Shown: in pieces, positions 46,340 to 58,330 of the stretch
Layout: each line of letters opens with the position of its first letter
Numbering within the stretch: the first letter of the stretch is position 1
From: Hyparrhenia diplandra
Taxonomy: Eukaryota; Streptophyta; Magnoliopsida; Poales; Poaceae
Assembly: GCA_015847255.1 (NCBI GenBank)
Contig: JADLZK010009293.1
Location: 248,001 to 312,000, forward strand
Reading direction: 5' to 3'
Length of the DNA stretch: 64,000 nt
Notes under the pieces: model-generated
The model's database searches: none
The model's input: the letters and a program-made list of their open reading frames with translations, nothing else
Told to the model about the DNA's origin: nothing
Translations under genes and position numbers: made by a program

Positions 46340-47428
46340 GTAGCCTTTCGAGCCCCCCCGAGCGAGTGAGGACTCGCCAGGGGGTTACGCCGTTCCGTCG
46401 CCTTGTTGTTTCTCGGGGTGGTTCGTCACAAGGGGGTTGCGAGCGCACCCGGTTTGGGTGTAGCCCCCCAGGCCTCGAATGGAATGGCGGATTCCTTCAA
46501 GGTCTTTTATGTCTCGCACGCTGGCAAGACTGAAACAGCTCTTAAATTGCGCTTGTTTGTGCGGAGCGTGTTTGTTTTTGCGTGGGCAGCCCGAGGCCCG
46601 CGCTTATGTGCGCAAGGTCGACCCAGGCCTCCTCGACTTTGATCATACGGCTCCTCCGTCGCCCTCCCGAAGGGAGGAGGAGGGGAGACACGTCACAATG
46701 CCCCGTAAGCCGAATGTGACGTGCTCCGGTGAGCGTTGTAGCGGTCCTGTTTAAGCGGGGTGCCCGTGCCCTTGCCGGAGCAAGGGTCGGCTATGTGATC
46801 CAGATTCACCCCATGAGAACACGTGGACCGCTTAGGCGATTCCGGGGTTTGGGCGGACCAACCCCCCGAGGGCCCTGTAGGCCTCCCACGGATGGGACAT
46901 CTCTATAAGCAAGACCGCGGGCCTTAAACACGTTCGAGAAATCCAGAGCCCCGGGGGGCGGGGTATAGCCGGTTGTGCATTTCCCTCCCGTCCCCGGCTC
47001 GGGTTATCCCGAGGCGATCGTAGAAACCCTCGTGGGCCCAGCCTCGCAACCTGCGGAATGTAGGGTGTGTCGGCCCGAGGCCCGTTTGGTTTCAGCCGGG
47101 GCGGGAACCGTCATCGGACCGACTTTTTTTGCCCCTTAGGGTCGGGCGCTGGCGGGTATGGATGGCGGGACGGTTTACCCCTCGCCCCGGGAGATGAAGC
47201 GTCTCCTCGCTGCGCTCGAGGCGGCGTGCTGTTCAAGTCTCGATGGGGCGTGGCTCGCGGCTTCCTTGTCGTGGGCGGAGATTGGGGGCACCGTCAAGGT
47301 GCATTAATGCCCTTTGACGGTTCCACCGCTGTGGCACAGCCGTTGGATGGCGGTTTTCCGTTCCACCGTGGGCGTCCATTCCGTAAGTCGGTTCGATTGC
47401 CCAGGCCGGCGGTTTGCCTTCCCTTCCC
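46340..47428. other. Element C spacer upstream of the antisense promoter
   Basis: GC-rich, many overlapping open frames without domains, and several GCCCCCCGAGC-like blocks similar in style to those beside the A/B LTRs. No gene called. Confidence 0.5.
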
Positions 47429-47436
47429 TATAAATA
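47429..47436 (+). promoter_or_regulatory. Antisense TATA box in element C
   Basis: CCCTATAAATATGGG on the plus strand, 190 bp before the ATG at 47619 of the antisense gene. GC-rich DNA upstream makes this AT-rich octamer stand out. Confidence 0.7.
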
Positions 47437-48554
47437 TGGGGGTCGCGGCGGGCGGATAGTTGCTCCCTTGCTCTTCGCCATCGCCTTCTTGCCTTCTTCT
47501 TTGTAGCAATCGGGAGATAGAGAGATAGTGTGGGAGAGATTAAGGGAGAAATTCACTTGCCTTGCGCTCGTGTGATCGGGGTTGCTAGCGGTTGCCACCC
47601 TTTATCTCCCTTTCATCCATGGCTAGCCGGGTAGTGGTGACGGCGAGGGAGGTGCTCGACGCCGAGCCGTGGCGAGGTCGGCGACGGAGGAGAAACTTCA
47701 GCGCCTGGTTGAGGAAGGGCTCCACCGCCCCGCACCGACGGCAAAGAGCCGCCGGAGTGGATTGCTCGCATTGACCGAGGAGGAGCCCAACCCTCGTGAC
47801 GGCTACGTGGTGAGCCCCGATGGATCTTCACCGGCGTGGCCGGGATGCCGGCGGGTCGGTTCATCCGGCGATCCTCAACTACTATGAAGTCGAGCTTCAC
47901 CACCGCCCCGAACTCGATCTCCCGGGCCGCCATCTTCGTCACCCTCGTGAGGGATTCCCGGGATCGAGCCGCATTGGGACCTTTGGTTGTGGTTCTTCAA
48001 GGCGGGACCTTACTCTGCGTCGCTGGCGCAGGGGGCCCATACTGAGGGCATTGCGTGTTGGTGGCTGCGCGCTTCAAGTCCGCGCGAGCCGACGGCCGAA
48101 CCGAAGCCTGATGGGTACATCCTATCCAAGCTCACCTCCTCGAACAAGGGATGGCAGGATCGGTGGTTCTACCTCCGCAACGATGGGAATGCGCTCCCGC
48201 GCACACCGGGCGGGTCCTCAAGCACGCCCGCGAAGTGGCCTTGGGGGTCCCCTCGGAGGATCACCGTCGGTTGGAAGGCTCGAGGCGGCGGCCCCGCGGC
48301 TCCCGGGAAGGAGGTGAATGCCGCCGCAGGTGGTCGCCGCCTTTCATCGGCGTCGGTTCACTGCCGCATGGCTCGCCCTTGCTCATGTGCAAGATGGCGC
48401 CCGATGCCGACGGTCTTGACGCTTGCGTCTTAGGATGTCGCCTTCTCGCTCCCACCGATGGCCCGGCCAAGAGGGTGAGGAGGCGTTGGGGTCCAACACG
48501 CCGACACATATCCCCGAGATCCCCATGCGCCCGACCGAGGGTATATCTCCCCTC

Positions 48555-48635
48555 GTAAGCACTTCTTGGCCGGTGTCCTTGCATTGCTTCCGGCGCATTG
48601 TTATCATGGCGTTTCTCACTTTTTCCTCCTCGCAG
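48555..48635 (+). other. Intron 1 of the antisense gene
   Basis: Donor CCTC/GTAAGCAC, T-rich tract TTTTTCCTCCTCGCAG before the acceptor; 81 bp. Confidence 0.7.
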
Positions 48636-49263
48636 GTCATATCAACTATCGTGACTCCCCCTCCTCCCGCACTGCATTTGGACGCCGGCCGCCGGGGCTG
48701 CGAACCGTGTTTCGAACGAGCCGCAGAGGGCCCGGCACCGGAAGAAGGAGGAGAAGAAGAAGAGGAACGTGGCTCGCGAGAAGCGCCGGGGTCGAGCAAC
48801 GAAGCGAGGCGAAGTCGCCCGACGCCCGACCACCGAGGAGGACGACGACCCGGAGGATGAGTTCTCGCGTGAACTCGTCGATGATGACATGGCAGCTCGG
48901 CCGACCGGGCCATGGGGCTCCATTACGAGCCCGAGCCCGAGCCCGAGATGTTGGGAACCGGCCGGCACCCGTGACGCCCGAGGGTTCCTTTCCCTGGTCG
49001 AGTCCTTCGGACCATTGGTGTTGGCCACGTTGGCACCTCGGCGTCGCGGGGTGAGGCCCAAAGGGAAGAACCGACACCTCGGGCCACGCGAGTACCTCGG
49101 CGTCGCGAGTACGCGGGGGAGGGGGACGCAGCCGGCGACCCTCGTCCCGATCCGGCTCGTGCATACGAGCGTCGTGGGGGAGCCGGCAAGACGCGCGTCA
49201 AGTGCGACGCCGAGGTCGCAGCCATCCCGAGCCTCGTCAACGCCGAGGGCGATCCCTCGGGCC

Positions 49264-49343
49264 GTGAGTTTCCTTTTGCCTTTGCAATCTTGATTTTCTT
49301 CTTGGCGTATGGCTGCCTTGTTTTGACGTGCGCTTGGCTTTAG
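49264..49343 (+). other. Intron 2 of the antisense gene
   Basis: Donor GCC/GTGAGTTTCC, pyrimidine- and T-rich interior, acceptor GGCTTTAG; 80 bp. It is a visible AT-rich dip in a GC-rich exon context. Confidence 0.75.
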
Positions 49344-50155
49344 GAAATGGGGGGCCGCTTCTTTGCTTCGCACCCCAAGAAGGCCTTAAAGGCTAGTGCA
49401 CAATCCTCCGCCGGTCTTGCGAGAGCGGGGGTCGTCGTGAAGATGCCTCACGGCCTGTGTCGAGTCCTCTGTGACGCCAGCCCCGAGCCAGGAGGTGGGG
49501 TCGGTCCCGCACTGATCGCCGAGGCCGCGCCCGAGGCGGCACAGCCCATGGTGGCGATGGTGGGTTGGCTGCCCAAGCCGATGGTGATCGACACACGAGG
49601 AGAGCTCGGTCGCGCCACGGGACACCCGGCTCGGTGCCGAGCAAGTGGCTCCGCCCGAAGGAGGTCGTGCCGCCGCCCACCCCGAGGAGGCGGTCCCCTT
49701 TGTTCGGGGAGTTCTCACAAGAGGAGCTCTTCAACGCGGCGGAGACGCCGCAGTCTCCACTTGCTCGGGCGCTTGTTGACCAGGGGGCGCACGAGCCGCA
49801 CAACCCCGACTTCCCGCCGCTCCACGTGTCCGGTTTGAGGCGTCCCTTGGCGAGCGTCATCTTCGGCCATGACGAGGACGGTGCCGTGGTCGCTCCGAGG
49901 GCCCCCCGGGACTTCTACTGGTGGGTTCCCAGAGCTGAGGGAGCTGCCGGTGGGGAGATGTATCCCCTCGAGCCAACTTCGCTGGGGCGGTCCGCCTTGA
50001 CCCCGGGCGGTGCCCGGGGTCCCGCTGCCGTGGTTGTTGATGATCGCCCCGAGGTCTTGGAGTGGAGGACCCATGAGCAGATCCGTCGGTGGGCCGCCGA
50101 GGGCCTAGCGAGGATCGGGAGACCATAACCGGCCAATCTCGCGGAAGTCGACCTT

Positions 50156-50231
50156 GTAAGTATCTTGATGGCCATCCCCCGCTGCATGTCCTTTGTGCTT
50201 GCGTCTTTATGAGTAGCATTGTCGCCTGCAG
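50156..50231 (+). other. Intron 3 of the antisense gene
   Basis: Donor CTT/GTAAGTATC (a near-ideal donor), acceptor CGCCTGCAG; 76 bp. Confidence 0.75.
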
Positions 50232-50681
50232 ACTCTCCTCCGCCGCCGCCCGAGAAGTCCGAGCTCCTTCACCGTAACGCCCCGAATCGGAATGCCCTTG
50301 GTCAAACTCGGTGAAGTTGACCGAGGCCTGCACGAGACCTCCGGCTTGCTGCCCTTGCCGAGGAGAGGAGTCAGCGACAGCCCTAGCGGCGAGCTTGTCA
50401 AAGCCAGGTCCGAGGCCGACAGTCTGGGGCCGCCGAGATGGCTCTGGATGAGCCAAGACTTCGAGGACGCCCGAGCGGATCTCTCCAGCCCTGGGGAGGC
50501 CCATGACGAGCGGGACAGTCCCGGGAGGAGGCGAAGAAGCAGCGGAGATGTGCAACGCCCTAAGCACCCGCATCGAGGAGCTAGGCGTCCGAGGGGGAAA
50601 CCCTCGAAGGAGAAGGACCAGCTCCAAAGGTCGCCATGATCCAGCATGGCGTCATGCTTACCGGGCAGGCGAAGTGCCAAG

Positions 50682-50761
50682 GTACGTTTATCTCCTGGTG
50701 GGCTTTGTCACCTTCGATTTCGTTGTCTCGCTAATATTGTCTTGGTGGTTGTTGCGGGGAG
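50682..50761 (+). other. Intron 4 of the antisense gene
   Basis: Donor CCAAG/GTACGTTTA, T-rich interior, acceptor at GCGGGGAG; 80 bp. The acceptor is weaker than those of introns 1-3. Confidence 0.55.
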
Positions 50762-51179
50762 GCGGAGAATGTCCGGACCGAGGCCGTGGGAATACCGCGG
50801 CCACGCCGCCCAAGGATCGGAGCAGGGAGCGGGTCGCGGGGGGAGCCGGAAGAGGCCGCGTCGGACTCGCTGGTTGCCGCCGGCGCAACAACGAGGAGGT
50901 TGGGCCCTCGGCTCGCAGCCGCCGAGCGCCGCCGGTGGATTCTCAGTCCGAGCTCCGGAACGCCTTCCGAACGGCATTCGCACATGCCCTGGCGGTGGTC
51001 TCGCTCCCACTTCCCGATGGAGTCCAAGACACCGGACGGTGTCGCGAGCGGGTTTCTTCCTCGGCTCGATGACGAAGGTGGTCGATCCCGCCGAGAGGGA
51101 TGCCGCCGATGCCGCCAAGACCCAAAGTCTATATGACTTTGTGGATGGTGCCGCGACCCCCCGCGTCCTCGTGTTTTGA

Positions 51180-51896
51180 AGACGAGGTGTGTCCCCGTAC
51201 TCCCCATAGAGCCCACCTTTGAGGCGGACACGGAGATGGTGGACGTCATGTCCGAGGATGCGCCGACGGGTCCGACGCCACCCTCGGAGAAGCGGCCGTC
51301 GAGGGCGTTGCTCGTGCCGGCTTCCTCGTTATCCGGCCGTGAGGCACAAGTAGATGAGGCCTCCGTTGCCCCCCGATTCTCCCTTGCATGAAAAGATTGA
51401 AGCTTGTGAGATGGATGTGTGTAAACAATGGCGCCGCCCGAGGTCTGTGGCCTTGACGGGTGCACTTATGTTTTAAGGTTGCGTTCCCCGAATTTCTCGT
51501 TTATTGTGTGGCGGGTCGCTTGCTTTCTCCGCTCGCGAGATAGTAACCGTGGACGCCGGGGGCGATCCATACGGGTGCCGCTAGGGCGATCCGTTTGCCT
51601 CGGTTATCTTGCTTTGGATTTGTGCGTGCGCGACCTTCGCAACTTAAACGAATAATTCGAGAGGCGCGAGAAAACTTTTTTCCTGAAAAAAGTTTTGAAA
51701 AAGAAGAAGGAGGGGTCCTCCGAGGGGAGGGGTCCCCCGAGGGGGGCCCCCGTGTAGCCCCCCGAGGGAGTTTTAGTCTTGTACTGGACGAGGCTAAGAC
51801 TCCCTTAAGATTTGCACGAGAAGTACTTTTTTCGTAAAAGATGCAGATCTTTTATTGAGCGAAAAAAACACAGGTGTTTGACTTCTAGTGCGGAAT
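51180..51896. other. Junction between convergent antisense gene and pol of element C
   Basis: Probably the 3' untranslated ends of both transcripts. On the minus strand an AATAAA lies at 51856-51851, about 40 bp beyond the pol stop, a possible early sense poly(A) signal. No canonical AATAAA was found for the plus-strand gene. Confidence 0.45.
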
Positions 51897-53850
51897 TTAA
51901 GGGTAGAAGCGGCGAGTTGTTCTATGTTCCAGGCGTTGGAGTAGACTTCGCCCTTCTCGTTTCTTGACTTGTAGGTCCCGGGCCTTAGTATTTCGGCGAT
52001 GAAATAAGGCCCTTCCTGTGGTGGCGTGAGTTTGTGACGCCCCATGTTGTCTGTTTTTCACCGAGTACGAGGTCGTTGACTTGGAGCTCCCGAGGTTTCA
52101 GCCGCTTAGCGTGATATTTGTGCGAGCTTTGTTGATATCTTGCTGAGTGCAGGAGCGCAACGTCTCGGGCTTCATCAACTTGGTCTATGGAGTCTTGCCT
52201 CGCCTGCTGGTTGCCTTGCTCAGTGTAGGCTCGCAGCCTCGGGGACCCGTATTCTATGTCAGTGGGGAGGATTGCCTCGGCTCCATAGACTAGAAAGAAC
52301 GGGCTGAATCCCGTGGCTCGGCTTTTCGTTGTTCGAAGGCTCCATAGAACCGATGGCAGCTCCTGGTACCACCTCTTGCCGTACTGGTTCAGCTGATTGA
52401 AAATTCTTGGCTTGAGCCCTTGTAGGATCATGCCGTTGGCACGTTCCACTTGACCGTTGGTCTTCGGGTGAGCTACGGCCGAGGTATCCACCCGGATGCC
52501 ATAGTCATCACAAAAGTCAAGGAATTTCTTCCCCACGAAGTTGGTTCCGTTGTCCGTGATGATGGAGTTCGGGACTCCGAAACGGGAGATGATATCCGTA
52601 AAGAATTTCACTGTTTCCCCTGTGTGAGGGTTCACCACGGGTCGGGCTTCAAACCATTTGGAAAACTTGTCGATGGCTTACCAGGACATGAGTGTGTCCT
52701 CCGGGCGCCCTTTTCAGGGGTCCAATCATATCGAGTCCCCACACCGCAAATGGCCACGTGAGTGGTATGGTTTGTAGTGCTTGAGTGGGAGATGTGTCTC
52801 GCGGCAGAACCGGCATTCCTTGCAGGTGCACGCACGACTAGATTTGTGTCCCGCATCGCCGAGGGCCGTAGAAGCCTTGCCTGAAGACTTTACCGACTAG
52901 AGTCCTCGGGGTAGCATGGTGACCGCATTCCCCTCGGTGTGTGTCTTCGAGCAATTCTTTGCCTTCAGCCGAGGGTATGCATCACATGTACACTCCCTAG
53001 GCTCCTCTCTTGTAGAGTTCCCTTTTCTCTCCAATGAGCGCAAAGGACTTGGCCCTTCGGGCCAACTGGCGAGCTTCGGTCTTGTCCTCGGGTAGCTCAC
53101 CTCGGGTAAGGTACTCCAACGGCGGCTTCCTCGGTCGGGGACTGGGTCGACCGCCATTGCCGGGGCGTGGCCCCGCCCGGGCGCCTTCTTGAGCCCCGAG
53201 GTTATTTCCGAGGGTGCGCATTTTGACCGAGGGTTCGTTGAGATCTCGGGTAAGTACGTTCGGGGAACAAGCACTCGGGTTGCTGCGACCTTGGCGAGCT
53301 CATCCGCGGCCTCATTGTAACGCCTGGGTGTGTGTTTGTGCTCGAGTCCATGAAATTTTTCCTCCAACTTGCACATTTCTCGGCAATATGCCTCCATCTT
53401 CGGGTCGTGGCATGCCGAGGCTTTCATGACTTGGTCGATGACCAACTGCGAATCCCCCCGGTTTCCAACCGCCGGTTCCGAGGTCCGCCCGCGATCCGGA
53501 GACCATTGACCGGCGCCTCGTATTCGCGACGTTGTTGAGGCGGGAAAATGCGGCGGATGGCATACCTCGCGCGTGAACCCCGAGGGGTGAGATGAAGAGC
53601 AAACCAGCCCAGCGCCTGCCTTCATCATGGATCCATCGAAGAACATGGTCCAGCACTCGGCTTGGATGGGTGCGGGGGGTAGCTGTGTATCGGTCCATTC
53701 AGCTACAAAGTCAGCTAGGACCTGGGACTTGATCGCCTTGCGGGGCAGGAACGATATGGTTTCACCCATGAGCTCCACCGCCCACTTCGCCACTCTTCCC
53801 GTGGCCTCTCGGTTTTGGAGAATCTCCCCGAGGGGGAACGAGGACACCAC
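51897..53850 (-). pseudogene. Element C pol: RNase H and integrase
   Basis: RNase H from about 53850: FFDGSMMKAGAGL (near 53630) and GDSQLVIDQVM, HTPRRYNEAADELAK (near 53300). Integrase zinc region around 52850-52780 (C..C pair, GHLRCG-like). Integrase core 52638-51985 is open and well preserved: IITDNGTNFVGKKFLDFC keeps the second acidic residue and PKTNGQVERANGMILQG keeps the glutamate; GFSPFFLVYGAEAILPTDIE follows. The first acidic residue lies upstream beyond a frame break. The C-terminal GPYFIAEILRPGTYK block ends in a shifted frame; TAA at about 51897 is the ancestral stop. Confidence 0.9.
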
Positions 53851-53889
53851 GGCAACGGGGTGCGCGAGGAAGTAGTGACGAAGTTTCCT

Positions 53890-55750
53890 TCGCGTTAGTA
53901 CGATGGCATCTGATAGTTTCTCGCATTTTGCGAATACCTCGTCTTGGTGTCGGAAAGTACTTCACCGATGAAGTAAACAGTGCGTTGTACTAGCAACGTG
54001 TGCCCCTCTTCCCGACGCTCTACTACGATCACCGCACTGACCACCACGGGTGGTGGCGGTGATGTATAAGAGCGAGGGGTTTCTCCCGGATTTGGCGTAA
54101 CCGGGACCCGGCGGGTTTTGTCGGGAGCTTCTTGAGGTTGCCGAGGGCGTCTTCGGCCTCGAGGGGGTCTAGGCGGCCTTCGGACTTGCGAAGGAGTCGG
54201 TAGAGGGGCAGGCCCTTCTCCCCGAGGCGTGAGATGAACCTGCTTAATGAAGCCAGGCAGCCCATGACCTTCTGTACTCCCTTGAGGTCTTGGATCGGAC
54301 CCATCTTGGTGATTGCGTCCACCTTGGAGGGTTTTCTTCGATGCCTCGTTGAGAGACAATAAAGCCCAACAACATCCCCTGGGAACCCCGAATACGCACT
54401 TCTCGGGGTTGAGCTTGACTCCCTTCTTGTTTAGGCACCGAAGGTTTCCCGAGGTTTCCCACGTGGTCCGGACGTTTTCTTGGATTTGACTACAATGTCA
54501 TCGACGTAGGCCTCCACTATCCGCCCGATGAGTTCCCGAAGATGATTTGCATGCACCGCCGGTATGTTGCGCCGGCGGCGTTCCTCGGCCGAAGGGCATG
54601 GTGAGGTAGCAATACATCCCGAAGGGTGTTATGAACGAGGTCGCGAAATGGGTCGACTCTTTCATTTTGATCCGTGGTAACGGAATACGCTGCAACAAGA
54701 AAGGACAACGTTTCACATCCCCGCGGTGGAGTCGACAATTTGGTCGATTCGAGGCAAAGGAAAAGGAACCTTCGGACATGCTTTGTTGAGACTAGTGTAG
54801 TCCACACACATCCGCCATTTCCCATTCTTTTTCTCTACTAATACAGATTAGCTAACCACTCGGGGTGGAATACTTCTTTTATAAATCCGGCCTCCGGCAG
54901 ACTTGTGGATCTCCTCGCCGATGATCTTTCCGCTTGGCGTCATCAAAACAAAGCGCCAAGCGCTGCATGGCATGGCTTCGAGCCCGGCCGGATGTCTAGG
55001 GAGTGCTGGCGACATCCCCGGTATGCCCGGCATGTCGAGGGTCCCCATGCAAACGCCCGGGCGTTCGCGACGGAGGAAGTCGACGAGCACCGCTTCCTAT
55101 TTTGGATCCAGGTCCGAGCCGATGGTCGCAGCTTCTCCTTCGGGTTCTTGGGATCAAGTGGGATCTTCTTTGTGCCCGAGGAGGGCTCGAAGCTCCTGAA
55201 AAAGGGGCTTGCTTGGCCTCGTGCTCGATCGCGATTTCGTCAAAGCTTCTTTTGGGCGTCAAGCAATGAGTGCCTCGGCAATGGCGAGTGCCTACGGCGT
55301 ACTCCACGCTCTCCACGTCGCACTCATATGTGTGAGGGTGTGAGGGGGCCAGTGGTGATGACACCCTTTGGCCCCGGCATCTTGAGCTTGAGGTGCGTGT
55401 AGTTCGGGACAGCCATGAACTTGGCGTAACAAGGCCGCCCGAGGAGCGTGGTAAGTACCGCGGACCCCAAGAATCTCAAATGTGAGAGTCTCCTGCACTG
55501 AAGTTCAAGGGGTCTCCAAAGCACACCGGCAAGTCAATCGCCCGAGGGGCTTAAAGCCGCTTGGGGGGACGACGCCATTGAATGCCGGCCCTCGGGGCGG
55601 ATCTTGGACTTGTCTACCCCGAGGAGGTCGAGGGTTTCTTCGTAGATGAGGTTGAGGCTGCTCCCTCCGTCCATAAGAACCTTGGTGAGCCGAAGTGTTG
55701 GCGATGATGGGATCCACCACCGGTGGATAAGCCCCTGGTTCGGGATGTCT
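53890..55750 (-). pseudogene. Element C protease and reverse transcriptase
   Basis: Protease to linker about 55750-55320: GSSLNLIYEETLDLLGVD-like sequence near 55640, then GRPCYAKFMAVPNYTHLKLK near 55430. Reverse transcriptase about 54850-54030: KESTHFATSFITPFGMYCYL near 54650 and the connection GVQKVMGCLASLSRFISRLG near 54260. The catalytic YVDD-type stretch near 54510 is recognisable only as a disrupted 'ayvddivvks'-like DNA context. Multiple frame breaks. Confidence 0.85.
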
Positions 55751-58112
55751 GGGGGGGTGATCCGACCGGTAGAAGGTGATGGCCTGGTCCGACCACTTGC
55801 GCAGCCGGGGTTGTCGGCTCCGTGGCGTAGACCTCCCGACGCTCCTTCTTGCGCTGTCGCACGGACATGTTGCTAGTGCTGCCGCCGAAGATCATGAAGC
55901 AGTTGTTCACCTTCGGGAACCCCTCGTTGCCCTTGGCGCCACCCTCGGGAGCCTCTTCCTCATCACCCTCGGGGATGGCTTTGAGCTTGGCGAAGTGTTG
56001 GCGTACCTTCTTGCACTCCCCGAGGGTATGCTTGACCGGGTAGCTATGATTCGGCACGACTTCTTGAGCATGTCGTCGAAGGTTTCTTGTGGCGGGGGAC
56101 GGGGCCCCTTGCGGTCAACCGCAGCCACCATGTCTTCATTGTCTGCTTGGGCGGCATGGCCCTTGCCCTTGCGGCTCTTATCCTTTTTCTTCTTCTTCTT
56201 GTTCTCCCGAGGTTGAGATCCCTCGGGCTCCTCTTCCTTGCGCTTCCCCTTGCGAGCCGACCGACCGAACAGAGCCCCGACGGCTTCCTCACGGTGGCGA
56301 ACTTGGTGGCGATGTCCATCGATTCGTTTGCCTCGGTTGGAGTCCGGCGCCCTAGCTTCTTTCACGAGGTCTCGGCACGAGGTGCCGGCCAAGAAGGCCC
56401 CTATGACATCCGAATCCGTCCACGTTGGGGAGCTCGGTCCATTTGCTTGGAGAAACGCGGATGTAGTCGGCGCCAAGGATTCGCCGGACTTTTGTCGGTA
56501 GTTCGAAGGTCAGAGGAATTTCCGGCGTAGATACGTGCCTTGGAAGTTGCCTTTGAAGGTTCTCACCAAATCCGTCGAGTTGGATATGAGGTTGGGCGGA
56601 AGGTGTTCCAAGCTCGCGGCGACTTCGGAGAGGTACGAGGGGCAGATTCTCGATTATCACCTTGTCATCGTGTGCCCCTCGCAACCGGCAAGCCGGCCGA
56701 TAATCGTCGAGCCCATACCTCGGGGACGAAGTTTCTCCCGTATATTTCTCGAGGTGGCTAGGTGGCCTGAAACGCGGGGAGTGGCGCTCTCCCGATGTCC
56801 CTTGTGAAGGCCTCGTGGCCGGGAGGTTCCCGGGGAGTACCCTCGGTCTTCCCGACGTGCATGGGCGTCTCGTCTCCGGCCGCCCACGAGGTGGGCTGCC
56901 TCCACCGCGTGCTCGTTGTCGCCGATCTCGCCCCCGAGGTCGGGTGCACCTCGGTGACGGTCTTGGCGGGGGGTCTTCTATACGATCCAGCGGGGGGACG
57001 GTTCTTTGGCGGTTGTCGTTCGTGACGCTCCGAGTGGTCTTGCCGAGGCCAGGCTTTGCTCAATCCGGGCTGAGCCTTGTCGGCACGTCCGGACTCTCCT
57101 CGTCGCCGCGATGTCACGTGCCCGATCTCTGGAGGCCGAGCTCTCCGCCTCGTTGTACGGCCGCCCTATCAAGGAGATGCCGCAGCCTTCCCGACGCGCC
57201 TTCCTCACAGGGGGCTCGGGCATCTCGCATACCAACATATCGCCGCCACGCTGAGGCTTGCTTTCGTTGAACGGGCTGCTATGTCGGGTAGAAGTGGCGC
57301 TCCATTGGCGCGGCGACGCCGCCTCCGGGGCCTGAGGTGCTCTCGGGGCGGGCCATGCCGGGCCTGCTTCGATTGAATGTTCCGCCCGGTCGCCGGTCGG
57401 CGGGATTCCGCCCGAATCGGTTCCCGCAAGTCTTGCGCGAAAGCGCTCGCCGCAGGCTGTGGTGCCGCCACCGGCCGGACGGGGGCGAAGCCGCCGGTAC
57501 CGAGGCTCGCCGGAAGACGTGCCGCGTCGCCCCGCTGACACGTCGTCGAACCGCCATCTTGCGGGCGGGACCTCGATGTTGAAGCATTCCCTCATGGGGT
57601 CATAGTATTCGTCTTCATCGTCGGTGCGGGGAGCGCCCGAATGCTTGGATGAAGTTCCTGTTCTCGGGCGGTAGAGCGAGTCCCTCGCCTCCGGGTCCAG
57701 CCCCAATCGACCCCGGGGAGGAGGTGGCATGACGGGGTTGTCCCGCATCCTCTCGAAGGATGCGCTCCTCCTGAGTGCATATCCATGGGGTAGCGTTCCG
57801 TGGAACGATGGGAGGCCTGGCCCGTGCTCTTCTAGCGAAGGCTTCGACCGAGGTTTCGCGTCTGCGTGGATTCACGGGACTCCCTCCGGTATGGCCCGAG
57901 CGGAGGCGTTTTCCGATGATTAGGGTTTTAGGGGGCATCCTTCCACGAGTGGACGCCCGGTACGGATCTTCCCGAGGCCTAGGGTTCCCGGGAGCCCTTC
58001 GCGCGAGCGCCGGGAAATGTCGACGGATTCGAACCGCTGTTCGGAAGCGCCTTTTGGCGCTGCTGGTGGTTTCGCTTTGCCGTCGCGCAGCGACGATCGC
58101 GATGGTGGGCAC
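55751..58112 (-). pseudogene. Element C gag
   Basis: N-terminal charged region from about 58112, then DDEDEYYDPMRECFNIEVPPARW (split by frame changes) near 57590. Gag core around 56700-56350 (SDVIGAFLAGTSCRDLV), a long Lys-rich stretch (KEEEPEGSQPRENKKKKKKD, near 56200) and a C-terminal part with HSYPVKHTLGECKKVRQHF near 56000. Fragmented into at least five frames. Confidence 0.8.
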
Positions 58113-58330
58113 GCCGTGGTGGCGATGCTACTCTCTCCTCGAGCCGATAGATCCGGCAAGGACCATCTCGTAGTCGTGGCCGAAGGCCACGAATGCCGCC
58201 GTTCAAGAACAGTGGAGTTCAGCGCGGGAGCCCGTGGTTCCGGCCCGGTGGTGGAAACGAAGGTGGAGCCGCCATGAGGGTTGGTGGAGATGCGGATTAC
58301 ACACAGCGTCCCCCTACCTGGCGCGCCAAC

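Larger units (their letters stand above)
47619..51179 (+). pseudogene. Antisense five-exon gene in element C, PF04195-like ('putative gypsy type transposon')
   Basis: Begins MASRVVVTAREVLDAEPW at ATG 47619. Conserved family pieces follow in shifting frames: EEKLQRLVEEGL, EEEPNPRDGYVV, AGMPAGRFIR, NYYEVELHH, then TSSNKGWQDRWFYLRND near 48130. These match my knowledge of the rice PF04195 family. Four GT-AG introns of nearly equal size can be placed: 48555-48635, 49264-49343, 50156-50231 and 50682-50761 (the last acceptor is weaker). Exon 2 begins GHINYRDSP and is rich in Lys/Arg/Glu. Exon 5 ends with DFVDGAATPRVLVF and TGA at 51177-51179. Frameshifts in exon 1 make it non-functional as it stands. 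The function of the family is unknown. It converges on pol, which ends about 700 bp away. Confidence 0.75.

Noticed and set aside
48383..49373. Long minus-strand ORFs (176-243 aa) in element C
   Set aside because: GC-rich shadow frames opposite the antisense gene exons; no family resemblance.
49393..51465. Minus-strand ORFs up to 256 aa in the spacer of element C
   Set aside because: Mirror frames of exons 3-5; they lack a start context and domains, and cross the introns.
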